DNA from: Nakamurella sp. A5-74 | GTDB lineage: Bacteria > Actinomycetota > Actinomycetes > Mycobacteriales > Nakamurellaceae | Reading direction: 5' to 3' | Length of the DNA stretch: 64,000 nucleotides | Assembly: GCF_040438885.1 (NCBI RefSeq) | Contig: NZ_CP159218.1 | Coordinates: 3,534,001-3,598,000, forward strand | Shown here: positions 10,721 to 18,380 of the stretch, piece after piece | Layout of the letters: every line of letters begins with the position of its first letter | Numbering within the stretch: the stretch's first letter is position 1 | Translations under genes and position numbers: made by a program | The notes under the pieces: generated by a model | What the model was told of the DNA's origin: nothing | The model's database searches: none | What the model saw: the letters and a program-made list of their open reading frames with translations, nothing else

Positions 10721-11713
10721 GAACGTGACCCGCTCCCGCCCGACCGACAGGCCGCCCGACGACCCGCGGTCCCCGCGTTGCGCCGCGGGCTGCAAGCGCT
10801 GCAGTTCCTGGCGTCCAGGGCCACCCCGGTCTCGGCCACCGCTGTGGCCCGCGAGCTCGGGATCGCCAGATCCTCCGCCTACGAGCTGTTGTCCGAACTC
10901 GCCGCTGCCGGATTCGTGAGCCATCTCGGCGAGGCCAGGCGATGGGGGCTGGGCGTCGCAGCGTTCGAGATCGGGTCGGCCTATCTGCGCGGTCAACCGC
11001 TGGAGCTGCTCGGCACCCCCGTCGTCCGGCGTCTCGCCCACACCTCGGCGCAGCCGGCTGTTGCCGGGTCCCCGCGAGGTCGCGGCGGCTCCGGGGACGG
11101 TGGTGTCGAGGGCGGGGTCACCGCGCACCTCGGTGTGCTGCACGGAGCGCAGATGCTCTACCTGGTGAAGGAGCGCTCCGGCGGCCACGGTCCGACGCTG
11201 GTGACGGACGTCGGGGTCCGCCTGCCGGCCGCCCTCACCGCCACCGGCCTGTCGCTGCTGGCCGGGTTGCCGGCGCAGCAGGTCCGCGCCCTGTTCCCGG
11301 ATCGCGACGCCTTCGTCGACCGGACCGGTCGCGGACCACGGACTCTGCCCGAGCTACGGACCGAGCTGGCCGCTGTGGGGCAACGCGGCTGGGCCGTCGA
11401 AGACGGCCGGGTGAGTGCCGGAACTGCCTCGGTGGCAGCGGCCGCCGTCGATCACGAGGGCCGGCCACTGGCGGCGGTCGGCCTGACCGTCCGCCATCTC
11501 TGCGTCACCGACAGCTGCGACGGGCTGGCCGCGGTGCAGCCGTACGTCGCCGACGTGCTGGACGCTGCTGCCCGCTTGACGGCAGCGATCGGCGGCCGCG
11601 GTCGATCGGTCCGGCTGGGCCGGACCCCGCAGGCTCGCTCTGCGCAGGCTCGCTCTGTGCAGGCTCGGCCTCCCCAGGCTCGGTCTCCCCGGGCTCAGTC
11701 GTCCACGCCGTAG
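10718..11713 (+). CDS. IclR-family regulator, probable local regulator of the hut operon
   Basis: An N-terminal winged helix (residues 15-75, with SATAVARELGIARSSAYELL) is followed by an IclR effector domain (about 100-290), where HLGVLHGAQMLYLVKE and ALTATGLSLLAG are recognisable. At 331 residues it is longer than the usual 250-270. The excess is a Gly-rich insertion near residues 110-130 and a C-terminal tail of five degenerate PQARS-type repeats. The ATG was chosen because it gives the family N-terminus; it is the last three bases of the 26-bp palindrome. It diverges from hutH, so control of histidine use, with histidine or urocanate as effector, is a reasonable inference but not shown by sequence. 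Confidence 0.85.
   Translation: MERDPLPPDRQAARRPAVPALRRGLQALQFLASRATPVSATAVARELGIARSSAYELLSELAAAGFVSHLGEARRWGLGVAAFEIGSAYLRGQPLELLGTPVVRRLAHTSAQPAVAGSPRGRGGSGDGGVEGGVTAHLGVLHGAQMLYLVKERSGGHGPTLVTDVGVRLPAALTATGLSLLAGLPAQQVRALFPDRDAFVDRTGRGPRTLPELRTELAAVGQRGWAVEDGRVSAGTASVAAAAVDHEGRPLAAVGLTVRHLCVTDSCDGLAAVQPYVADVLDAAARLTAAIGGRGRSVRLGRTPQARSAQARSVQARPPQARSPRAQSSTP
11627..11701 (+). repeat. Five in-frame 15-bp repeats at the IclR 3' end
   Basis: Five consecutive 15-bp units based on CCGCAGGCTCGCTCT encode a run of PQARS-like pentapeptides at the regulator C-terminus. Units 1 and 2 differ at one base and later units drift, as expected from tandem duplication. No domain is disturbed. Confidence 0.8.
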
Positions 11714-11732
11714 CTCAGCCGCTCACGCCGTC

Positions 11733-11791
11733 GCTCAGTCGTCATCGCCGGAGGCTCAGTCGTCATCGCCGGAGGCTCAGTCGTCGCCGTA
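11733..11791. repeat. 21-bp tandem repeat duplicating a stop-codon region
   Basis: Two identical 21-bp copies (11733-11753 and 11754-11774, starting GCTCAGTCGTCATCGCCGGA) are followed by a shortened third copy that contains the stop codon of the minus-strand phosphatase-MarR gene. Read on the minus strand each unit carries a GAC GAC TGA ending, so the gene 3' end appears to have been duplicated downstream of itself. Confidence 0.75.
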
Positions 11792-12835
11792 CGCGGTGGG
11801 CCGGGTGACGAACCGATGGAAGAGCCGGGCGAACTCGGCAGCCTCCTCGTCGTCGAACCCGAGCAGCAGGATGTCCACCCACTGGTGCCGGATCGTGCGG
11901 GCCTTGCGCAGCAAGCGTTTACCGGCGGGGCTCAGGGACACCAGCACCCCACGTCCGTCGAGGGGATCGGGACGGCGGTCGACGAGCCCCAACGTCTCCA
12001 GGGACACGACCTGCCGGCTCATCGTCGGTTTGCCGACCTCGAAGCCGGCTGCCAGGTCGGTGATCCGGCACTGCTTGTCCGCCGCCACCTGGACCAGGAT
12101 CCGATAGGCCGCCAGGGTCAGCTCGGTGCTGGCCTGGTGCGCCAGGCGCGCCTGACCCGACCGGGAGCGCTGTCCGAAGGCGACCACGTCGTTCTCGACC
12201 GCTGTCACCAAGGCGTCCCGGGGACCCGCCTGCGACACCACGGTCGGGACGTTGAGCTGCGTCAGCGCCCGGTCGCCGTGGTAGTACCCCAGGATGCTGA
12301 CGCTCGCGGGATCGACGGACAATGCCGCGCCGGTGGCGATCGGCGCGCCGATCCACCGCGCGGCCATGGCCCTGGAGAAGTGCCCGTGGCCGATCAGCAC
12401 CACATCCCCGCCGCCCGCTTCGACGCCCAGTTCGAGCGCACGCGCGATCACCGCATCGGCGCGGACGGACACCTCCCGGACGCTCTCCCCGCCGGGCGCC
12501 CCGTCGGCGAAGATCGACCAGCCCGGCCGGGTCTGGTGGATCTCGGCGGAGGTGATCCCCTCATAGTCCCCGTAGGACCATTCGGCCAACTGCGGCACCA
12601 CCTGGTCCACCACCAGTCCGGCCAGCTCGGCCGTCCGACGGGCTCGCAGTCGGGGTGAACTCAGCACGCACACCGGTGCCACGCCCAGTCGACCGAGGGT
12701 GCCGCCTACGGCGACCGCCTGCCGCACCCCGCGTTCGGTGAGGTCGATGTCGGTGACGGAGGTGTGCTGTCCCGAGGCACTCCACTCGGTCTCCCCGTGT
12801 CGTAGCAGCACCAGACGAACGGTGGGCTGGGTCAT
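11777..12835 (-). CDS. Histidine phosphatase fused to a MarR-type DNA-binding domain
   Basis: One uninterrupted 352-residue frame holds two domains. Residues 5-200 are a histidine phosphatase (phosphoglycerate mutase-like): LLRHGETEW with the phospho-accepting His13, SSPRLRARRTAEL near 59, the acid/base region EWSYGDYEG near 85, and the second catalytic His150 in VLIGHGHFSRAMAARW. Residues 210-345 are a MarR winged helix: LTLAAYRILVQVAA, CRITDLAAGFEVGKPTMSRQVVSLETLGLVDR, then the wing DPLDGRGVLVSLSPAG. Each half looks complete and has its key residues. I do not recognise this pairing. Either a phosphatase acting on a small phosphorylated metabolite directly gates DNA binding, or two neighbouring genes were joined. 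It lies 109 bp downstream of a membrane-protein gene on the same strand. Confidence 0.9.
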   Translation of the reverse strand: MTQPTVRLVLLRHGETEWSASGQHTSVTDIDLTERGVRQAVAVGGTLGRLGVAPVCVLSSPRLRARRTAELAGLVVDQVVPQLAEWSYGDYEGITSAEIHQTRPGWSIFADGAPGGESVREVSVRADAVIARALELGVEAGGGDVVLIGHGHFSRAMAARWIGAPIATGAALSVDPASVSILGYYHGDRALTQLNVPTVVSQAGPRDALVTAVENDVVAFGQRSRSGQARLAHQASTELTLAAYRILVQVAADKQCRITDLAAGFEVGKPTMSRQVVSLETLGLVDRRPDPLDGRGVLVSLSPAGKRLLRKARTIRHQWVDILLLGFDDEEAAEFARLFHRFVTRPTAYGDD

Positions 12836-12944
12836 CGATCGGCCTCCAGGGGCATGCGGTCGCGGCGGGGGTCTCCTTCCCCCTCAGCGTCCGGTGCCGT
12901 CGAGAAGTTCCCCGATGCAACGATCGGGGACCGGGCGTGCCGGT

Positions 12945-13427
12945 TCACCGACGCCGACCACCCCGAGGAGTGCCGGTGGCGTTCGGTGGTGTCGGATCCG
13001 GTGCATCCGGCCCGAAGAGCGCCGGGAACCGGGCCATCCAGACGGTCGCCGACGGGCTGAGCAGCAGGTAACCCACGAGCACGGCGATCAGTGCGAGCGC
13101 GATCCCCCACCCGAGGTGTTCGCCGGGGATCGCCAGCCACCCGCCGATGGCTCCGGCGAGGATCTGGATGACGATCGCGGGCGTTCGCCCCCACCGCCGA
13201 CCGCGCAGCAGCGCGACCCCGACCGCGGCCAGGAACAATGCCAGCGCCAGGAAGTAGGCCACCTGGGCGAGAGCCGGCCCGGTGTGACCGGCGCGGATCC
13301 CCGACAGCCCGGCGAGCACACCGAACACGGTGACGCCGAGGCCCTCGACCAGCACGGCCGCAGCAGCGAGCCGCACCGGGGGCGGCGGCGGGAAGGACAG
13401 CGGGGGTGGATCGACCGGCTGGGACAC
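12945..13427 (-). CDS. Small integral membrane protein of unknown function
   Basis: Starting at the GTG that precedes a proline-rich stretch (SQPVDPPPLSFPPPPP), the protein has 160 residues with four hydrophobic segments: VRLAAAAVLVEGLGVTVFGV, AQVAYFLALALFLAAVGVAL, IVIQILAGAIGGWLAI and GIALALIAVLVGYLLL. The end is polar and rich in Pro and Gly. A longer in-frame start exists but would overlap the divergent lipid kinase promoter and gene. I recognise no catalytic motif; proteins of this build are common, unnamed actinobacterial membrane proteins. It may be cotranscribed with the phosphatase-MarR gene downstream. Confidence 0.7.
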   Translation of the reverse strand: MSQPVDPPPLSFPPPPPVRLAAAAVLVEGLGVTVFGVLAGLSGIRAGHTGPALAQVAYFLALALFLAAVGVALLRGRRWGRTPAIVIQILAGAIGGWLAIPGEHLGWGIALALIAVLVGYLLLSPSATVWMARFPALFGPDAPDPTPPNATGTPRGGRRR

Positions 13428-13524
13428 CTGTTCAGGGTATCGCTGCGACTCATCAGGGGTTCGGGCTGTGACGTCCGTCGGGACGGGTCGAGTGCGCACT
13501 ACTGCTGGGTAGGGTCGACGGGCC

Positions 13525-14457
13525 ATGCGCGCCGTCCTCATCGTCAATCCGCACGCCACCGCCACCACCCCGCGGCGGCGCGATCTGTTGACGCATGCTT
13601 TTGCCGGGCAGATGGAGGTGCAGGTCGAGCAGACCGGCGCCCGCGGTCACGGCGCAGATCTCGCGGCACAGGCAGCAGCCGACGACGTCGAGCTGGTCAT
13701 CGTGCACGGCGGAGACGGCACCGTCAACGAAGTGGTCAACGGCTTGCTCGCGGACGGGCTGCGACCCGACCTGCCCCTGCTGGCCGTCGTCCCGGGCGGG
13801 TCGACCAATGTCTTCGCGCGGGCGATCGGGATGGATCCGGACCCGACCGCCGCGACCGAACAGATCCTGGAGAGCCTGCAGAGTGCCAGGGAGCCGCGGA
13901 TCGTGTCGCTCGGCCGCGCAGGTCGCCGGTACTTCACCTTCAACGCCGGGATCGGGATGGACGCCGAGGTGGTCCGCAGGGTCGAGGAGGAGCGCAGCGC
14001 CGGCCGGAGGATCTCCAACGCACTTCACGTCCGTCATGCCGTGGCCGCCTATCGCGCCACCGAGACCGGCACCGGACCATTGACCGTCACGCTGCCCGGC
14101 AGCGAGCCGCTGCCCGGTTGCCAGCTCGCATTCATCTCCAACGTCGACCCGTGGACCTACCTCGGGTCACGACCCATCCGGACCAATCCGACCACCTCAC
14201 CGGACGGGGGTCTGGGAGTCTTCGTGGCCAGATCGCTGCGGCTGCCGACGGTGGCCAGGACCATCGCCCAACTCGTCAGGTCCCGGCCCGGTCGGGGTCC
14301 GCACGGCCGCGGCCTGCTCACCGCTGACGACGTGGCGTGGGTTCGGGTGACCGCTACGGAGGGGCCGGTCGGGGTGCAGGCCGACGGTGACTACCTCGGC
14401 AGGTTCGACGAGGTCGAGTTCACCTCGGTACCAGCAGCGCTGCGAGTGGTGGTCTGA
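13525..14457 (+). CDS. Diacylglycerol kinase-family lipid kinase
   Basis: A 310-residue protein of the DAGK catalytic family. The nucleotide-binding signature IVHGGDGTVNEVVNGLL is near residue 63, preceded by the N-terminal VLIVNPHAT strand and followed by AVVPGGSTNVFARAIG near 88, with FTFNAGIGMDAEVV near 134. Such enzymes phosphorylate diacylglycerol, sphingoid bases or other lipid alcohols using ATP; the substrate cannot be read from sequence. It precedes whiB1, the same order I remember for Rv3218 and whiB1 in M. tuberculosis, which supports a conserved place rather than a function. Confidence 0.9.
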   Translation: MRAVLIVNPHATATTPRRRDLLTHAFAGQMEVQVEQTGARGHGADLAAQAAADDVELVIVHGGDGTVNEVVNGLLADGLRPDLPLLAVVPGGSTNVFARAIGMDPDPTAATEQILESLQSAREPRIVSLGRAGRRYFTFNAGIGMDAEVVRRVEEERSAGRRISNALHVRHAVAAYRATETGTGPLTVTLPGSEPLPGCQLAFISNVDPWTYLGSRPIRTNPTTSPDGGLGVFVARSLRLPTVARTIAQLVRSRPGRGPHGRGLLTADDVAWVRVTATEGPVGVQADGDYLGRFDEVEFTSVPAALRVVV

Positions 14458-14799
14458 GCGTCGGGCTCGCACGGTCGGGTGGGCCCGCTGCACGACCCTT
14501 GGGCCTAGCACGGCGAAGAAAACACCCTGAGTGAGTTACGTAACCTGCGCGTCACTTGCTCTTGACATCGCCGTGATGCGTGGAAGCATTCAAGTTGCGC
14601 CACAAACGAGCACATACGGCCAGAATGACCGATCGCACCATCACCGATCCCTCAACGACGCGGGTTTGGCTCGACAGCTGACGAGGACGACACCGGTCCG
14701 AGTGAAGACTGCCGAGCTCGTCTGCAGCGCCCCCGTCGAACAATCAGTATCAACCACCACACACGTGCCCGGGATCGGGCTGATGAAGGAGTGCCACAG
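14458..14799. promoter_or_regulatory. Intergenic region upstream of whiB1
   Basis: This 342-bp gap holds no credible gene. It is less GC-rich than its surroundings and contains a 10-bp palindrome GTTACGTAAC (14535-14544) and a consensus TTGACA (14562-14567). No convincing -10 hexamer sits at the right distance, so the promoter is only suggested. A strong ribosome binding site, AAGGAG, lies 8 nt before the whiB1 ATG. A leader of over 200 nt would follow if TTGACA is the -35, which leaves room for transcriptional control of this essential regulator. Confidence 0.5.
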
Positions 14800-15051
14800 A
14801 TGGACTGGCGTCACCGCGCAATCTGCCGCGACGAAGACCCCGAGTTGTTCTTCCCGATCGGGAACTCGGGCCCTGCGCTGCTGCAGATCGCAGAAGCCAA
14901 GGCCGTGTGTGAACGGTGCCCCGTGATGAGCGACTGTCTGACCTGGGCGATCGAGTCCGGCCAGGATGCGGGCGTCTGGGGCGGCATGTCCGAGGACGAG
15001 CGCCGCGCTCTCAAGCGTCGCCGCGCCAGGGCACGCGCCCGCAGCCACTGA
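14800..15051 (+). CDS. whiB1: WhiB-family iron-sulfur transcription factor WhiB1
   Basis: An 83-residue protein with the four cluster-ligand cysteines Cys9, Cys37, Cys40 and Cys46, exactly the positions I remember in mycobacterial WhiB1. The turn motif GVWGGMSEDERRALKRR follows and then a basic tail. It binds a [4Fe-4S] cluster that reacts with nitric oxide and partners the primary sigma factor. The ATG at MDWRH is preferred over a GTG three codons earlier because AAGGAG lies 8 nt upstream and family members start with MDWRH. The gene is monocistronic, with a strong terminator just after it, and converges on pdtaS. Confidence 0.96.
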   Translation: MDWRHRAICRDEDPELFFPIGNSGPALLQIAEAKAVCERCPVMSDCLTWAIESGQDAGVWGGMSEDERRALKRRRARARARSH

Positions 15052-15075
15052 GCTGCCGCACACCACAGCATCGCG

Positions 15076-15104
15076 AACCGCCCCCGGCCCGGCCGGGGGC
15101 GGTT
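15076..15104 (+). terminator. Strong terminator hairpin after whiB1
   Basis: A perfect 13-bp stem (AACCGCCCCCGGC with its complement) and a 3-nt loop start 24 bp after the whiB1 stop. The GC-rich stem ends in TT with no longer T-run, as is common in actinobacteria. Confidence 0.85.
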
Positions 15105-15318
15105 CTGCGTCGTCGGCCACGGTGAGGGTGGTCGAGGATGCCCGTGGCGGAGCGGCACTCGTGGATCCGAACATCGGGATCTCGACTCACTGCGTTCGCT
15201 CGAGCACCGTGGGGGTTCTGCCTCGTCGGCACGGTGACGGTGGTCGAGCATTGAGGGCAGTCGTGCCCAGCGCGAGCGCCGCCGACGAAGGAGTGGTCGA
15301 GACCCCGTCACGAATCAC
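15101..15318. repeat. Imperfect direct repeats and REP-like sequence between whiB1 and pdtaS
   Basis: A 36-nt sequence at 15101-15136 recurs at 15214-15248 with two substitutions and one deletion (core GTCGTCGGC...GGTGGTCGAG). Between them GATCTCGACTCACTGCGTTCGCTCGAG resembles the dispersed REP-like elements common between actinobacterial genes, and a related GGTCGAGACC occurs near 15295. No gene is visible here. Confidence 0.6.
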
Positions 15319-16824
15319 TCAGCCGCGGCGGCGCAGCGGCACCGAGATCCGGGCGACCGAACCGGGGCCGTCCTCGCGGTTGCGCATCACCAGCGAGCCG
15401 CCGAGCTCGGCCGAGACCAACGTCTTGACGATCTGCAGACCGAGGCCCGTGCTCGCATCGAGCCGGAAGCCCTCCGGCAGGCCGACCCCGTCGTCGATCA
15501 CGTCGACCTGCAGCTCCCGGGCCGTGCGCTCCACCTTCACCACCACCTTGTTGCCGCTGCCGCCCTGCGGATAGGCGTGCTGCAGCGCATTCTGGACCAC
15601 CTCGGCGAGCACCATCACCAGCGGCGTCGCCCGATCGGCGGCGAGCACCCCGAAGCTGCCCACCCGCTGGATCCTGGCTGGGCTCTCCGCGGCGGCGACC
15701 TCGGACAACGTGGGCACGAGCCGGTCGATGATCTGGTCGAGGTCGAGCCGGTCGTCGGGTGCTGTCGACAGTGTCTCGTGCACGAGCGCGATCGAGGCCA
15801 CCCGGCGGACGGACTCGTTGAGCGCGTGCCGGACCGACTCCTCCTTCGACCGTCTGGCCTGCAGCCGCAGCAACGCCGCCACCGTCTGCAGGTTGTTCTT
15901 GACCCGGTGGTGGATCTCCCGGATGGTCGCGTCCTTGCTGATGAGCGCCCGGTCCCGCCGACGTACCTCGGTGACGTCCCGGACCAGCAGCAGTGCACCT
16001 GCCGGCACTCCGGCGATCAGCAACGGGATGGCGCGGAACAGCACGGTCGCACCCTTGGCCTCGATCTCCATCCGCAGGCTCGGTCGTCCGTGTACGGCGC
16101 CGACGATCCTGGCGGCCAGCTCGGAGGCGTCGAACGGATCGGGCACCAGGCTCCGGGTGAGCGCGGCGACCTGGGTGTGCGCGAGGTCGCCGGCGAAGCC
16201 GAGGCGGTGGTAGGCGGACAGCGCATTGGGGCTCACGTACTCGACCGAACCGTCGGGGTCGAGGCGGAGCAGGCCGTCACCGGCGCGGGGACCGGTGTGC
16301 ATCTCGCCGGGCTGGTCGGGCCACGGGAAGGTGCCGTCTGCCACCATCCCGAGCAGCGACTGGGACGCATCCCGGTAGGCCGTCTCCAGGGCACTCGGCC
16401 CGTCCGCCGGGTGATCGGCGGAATCGTGCACCAGCACCGCCACCGCGGCGTCCTGGTAGGGCACCGCCAGGCAGGTGCGCTGCACCTCGCCGTCGGCGCC
16501 GGTGTCGATCGGGCCGGAGGACGTGACACCCAGCACTGCCTGGTGGAAGACCCTGGCGTCCGGTCCGTCGATCCTGCGGGCCACCAGATCGTCCGGGTGC
16601 ACGGTGCCCACCGTCGTCGGGCGGACCTGCGCCACGCAGACCAGAGTGTCGCCGTGATGCCCCGCACCCCGGTTGTCCGGGGCGTCGGTCGGCACCCACA
16701 ACGTCAGGTCGGCGAAGGACAGGTCGGAGATCAACTGCCATTCGGACACCAGCTGCTGCAGGTGCGCAACAGCGCCCCCGGTCAGCGAGGTGTGCTCGGC
16801 CAGCAGGTCGGAGAGGGTCGACAT
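15319..16824 (-). CDS. pdtaS: Two-component sensor histidine kinase PdtaS
   Basis: A 501-residue soluble sensor kinase, the same length I remember for Rv3220c. An N-terminal GAF-like sensor domain (about 1-150) and a PAS domain (about 165-285) precede a HisKA_2-type dimerisation helix with the phospho-acceptor in IHHRVKNNLQTVAALLRLQ near residue 305. A HATPase_c domain follows, with EVVQNALQHAYPQG near 405, DVIDDGVGLPEG and STGLGLQIVKTLV. The partner would be the RNA-binding antiterminator PdtaR, which is not in this window. There is no membrane segment. Its ATG lies 16 bp after the biotinyl-protein stop, so both are probably on one mRNA. Confidence 0.94.
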   Translation of the reverse strand: MSTLSDLLAEHTSLTGGAVAHLQQLVSEWQLISDLSFADLTLWVPTDAPDNRGAGHHGDTLVCVAQVRPTTVGTVHPDDLVARRIDGPDARVFHQAVLGVTSSGPIDTGADGEVQRTCLAVPYQDAAVAVLVHDSADHPADGPSALETAYRDASQSLLGMVADGTFPWPDQPGEMHTGPRAGDGLLRLDPDGSVEYVSPNALSAYHRLGFAGDLAHTQVAALTRSLVPDPFDASELAARIVGAVHGRPSLRMEIEAKGATVLFRAIPLLIAGVPAGALLLVRDVTEVRRRDRALISKDATIREIHHRVKNNLQTVAALLRLQARRSKEESVRHALNESVRRVASIALVHETLSTAPDDRLDLDQIIDRLVPTLSEVAAAESPARIQRVGSFGVLAADRATPLVMVLAEVVQNALQHAYPQGGSGNKVVVKVERTARELQVDVIDDGVGLPEGFRLDASTGLGLQIVKTLVSAELGGSLVMRNREDGPGSVARISVPLRRRG

Positions 16825-16840
16825 CAGCGGCCGGGGTCGA

Positions 16841-17056
16841 TCAACCGATCTCGGCGATCAGGTCGCCCTCCTGGACGACCTGGCCCTCGGCGACGGCGAT
16901 CTTCGTCACGGTGCCGTCGACCTCGGCGATCACCGGGATCTCCATCTTCATCGATTCCAGGATGACCAACGTGTCGCCGTCCGCGACCTGATCGCCCTCG
17001 GCGACGAGGACCTTCCAGACGTTGGCGACCATCTCGGCAAGGACCTGCTCGGCCAT
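16841..17056 (-). CDS. Small biotin/lipoyl-attachment-domain protein (TB7.3-like biotin carrier)
   Basis: A single 71-residue biotinyl domain with the attachment lysine in VILESMKMEIPVIAEVDG (Lys37), matching in length and sequence the mycobacterial TB7.3 protein (Rv3221c). It should carry biotin and may serve as a free-standing carrier subunit of an acyl-CoA carboxylase, though no carboxylase gene is near. Upstream in-frame starts (for example at MAEQFRRLP) would add an unrelated basic stretch; the start before MAEQVLAEMV gives the family length. It heads a two-gene unit with pdtaS and diverges from the bL37 gene. Confidence 0.9.
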   Translation of the reverse strand: MAEQVLAEMVANVWKVLVAEGDQVADGDTLVILESMKMEIPVIAEVDGTVTKIAVAEGQVVQEGDLIAEIG

Positions 17057-17232
17057 CGCGATCTCCTCGGGGTTGGTCCGGAGCAGCTGCGGGAGCCGGC
17101 CGGGAAGTCTGCGGAACTGCTCTGCCATCCAACCACGCAGCGATGCTCGTTTCGGCCCTGGCCCGTCCTCCGTGGCAGGATGGATCGACCGGCCCGCAGG
17201 GCTACCACTCCAGTGAAGAGAGGCGCGAGGCG

Positions 17233-17307
17233 ATGAGCAAGCGCGGACGTAAGAGGAAAGCACGCAGGAAGGGTGGCGCGAACCACGGCAAGCGCCCCAA
17301 CGCCTGA
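17233..17307 (+). CDS. 24-residue ribosomal protein bL37
   Basis: A very short, extremely basic frame (MSKRGRKRKARRK at the start, NHGKRPNA at the end; 24 residues, about half Arg/Lys). It closely resembles the mycobacterial large-subunit protein bL37, which I remember as a 24-residue peptide beginning MAKRGRKKRDRK and ending in ANHGKRPN. It would bind 23S rRNA. The ATG follows a purine-rich GAAGAGAGGCGCGAGG ribosome binding region. Genes of this size are easily missed. It diverges from the biotinyl-protein gene and precedes a membrane protein by 29 bp. Confidence 0.85.
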   Translation: MSKRGRKRKARRKGGANHGKRPNA

Positions 17308-17336
17308 TCAGCTTCTCCGATCGAGCAGTTCGAGAC

Positions 17337-17996
17337 GTGCAGAGCGGCATCAGCGGCAGTTCCCGCGACCACGCGGGACCGCTGGTGCTGATCAGTACCT
17401 GGCGGCTGGTACTGGCCGCCACTGCGCTCACCGGGTTCGCCGCGGCACTGACCGGCGACTTCGAACGCGGGTTCATCCCGTTCAACCTGAACTACTTCTC
17501 GCAGCTCGGTGCGCTGGCCGTCGGGCTCACCGCACTCGGCGGGCTGCTGTCACCGCTGTGGAACGACGGCCGGATCGAAGGCGCCCGCGGTTTCCTGCGG
17601 GGTGCGTCCACCACCTGGTCGGTGCTGATCATGATCGTCTTCGCGACCCTGTTGCACGGCAGCTACTCGTCGTTGAGCTCGAAGCTCGAGCATCTGGTGG
17701 TGCCTGTCCTGGCGGCGATCGACTGGATCGTCGTCGGCCGCAACAGCTCTCGCCTGCAGTGGTGGTGGCCGCTGGTGTGGCTGGCCGGACCGGTGGTCTA
17801 TCTGCCGTTCTACATCGCGGCGACGCACCAACGGGGTCGGCCGCTGTACGTCTTCCTGGATCCTGACAACGGAGACTTCTGGATCGTCGCCGCCGGGGTG
17901 CTCCTCGGCTTTGCCGTCCTCGGCTACCTGTTCTGGGCCATCGGCCGACTCAGGGGGCGCATGGTCTCGTCCCGTACGGGCCCGCACCCCGGCTGA
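17337..17996 (+). CDS. Pr6Pr-type integral membrane protein
   Basis: A 219-residue protein with about six hydrophobic helices, including WRLVLAATALTGFAAALTG, LGALAVGLTALGGLLSPLW, WSVLIMIVFATLLHGSY, VVPVLAAIDWIVVG, WWPLVWLAGPVVYLPFYIAA and FWIVAAGVLLGFAVLGYLFW. The HxxVP...D pattern (LEHLVVPVLAAIDWIVVG) is typical of the Pr6Pr/FAR-17a/AIG1-like family. The role is unknown; eukaryotic relatives hydrolyse fatty acid esters of hydroxy fatty acids, using Thr and His residues. It converges on rshA. GTG or ATG starts nearby are possible; the start chosen gives a short polar N-terminus. Confidence 0.7.
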   Translation: MQSGISGSSRDHAGPLVLISTWRLVLAATALTGFAAALTGDFERGFIPFNLNYFSQLGALAVGLTALGGLLSPLWNDGRIEGARGFLRGASTTWSVLIMIVFATLLHGSYSSLSSKLEHLVVPVLAAIDWIVVGRNSSRLQWWWPLVWLAGPVVYLPFYIAATHQRGRPLYVFLDPDNGDFWIVAAGVLLGFAVLGYLFWAIGRLRGRMVSSRTGPHPG

Positions 17997-18020
17997 CTCG
18001 AGTTCCGCGACGGCCGGAGG

Positions 18021-18380
18021 TCACTGCTCGGAGCGGGTCTGGATCTCGATCTCGACGGAGTCCCGGAATCGCTCGACGCCGTCAGCGCCACTGGTCCGGG
18101 TGATTGCGGTGACCACCCGCAGCCGCAGTTCGTCCGGCGCACGCTCACCGCTGCAGGTGCGTTGGACCAGCTTCTTCAGCTTCTCCTCGACGCCGGCTTC
18201 TTCCAGGCACGGGGAACAGTCGTCCAGATGACGCTGCACCGCTGCCCGGGCATCGGTGTCCATCTCGTTGTCGAGGAACAACCACACGTCGCGGAGCACC
18301 TCGAAACACTCGTCGTCGCCGCCGCAGACACCGGCGCCGTCCACGCCGATCGGGGTCAGACCGCCGGGCTGCTCGCTCAT
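18021..18380 (-). CDS. rshA: Zinc-binding anti-sigma factor (RsrA/RshA type)
   Basis: A 119-residue redox-sensitive anti-sigma factor with the ZAS motif: an upstream cysteine/histidine region ([11 protein letters not shown]) and the core [12 protein letters not shown], that is His-x3-Cys-x2-Cys. In reduced form it should hold SigH inactive; thiol oxidation forms a disulfide, expels zinc and frees the sigma factor. The ATG overlaps the sigH stop codon by four bases (ATGA), the usual translational coupling of this pair, giving balanced amounts of sigma and anti-sigma. The C-terminal 30 residues are variable. Confidence 0.94.
   Translation of the reverse strand: MSEQPGGLTPIGVDGAGVCGGDDECFEVLRDVWLFLDNEMDTDARAAVQRHLDDCSPCLEEAGVEEKLKKLVQRTCSGERAPDELRLRVVTAITRTSGADGVERFRDSVEIEIQTRSEQ

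Noticed and set aside
14520-14600. CRP/Cmr-type binding site upstream of whiB1
   Set aside because: The GTGAG...TCAC half-sites do not have the spacing or symmetry of the known mycobacterial sites; only the GTTACGTAAC palindrome and TTGACA are worth noting.
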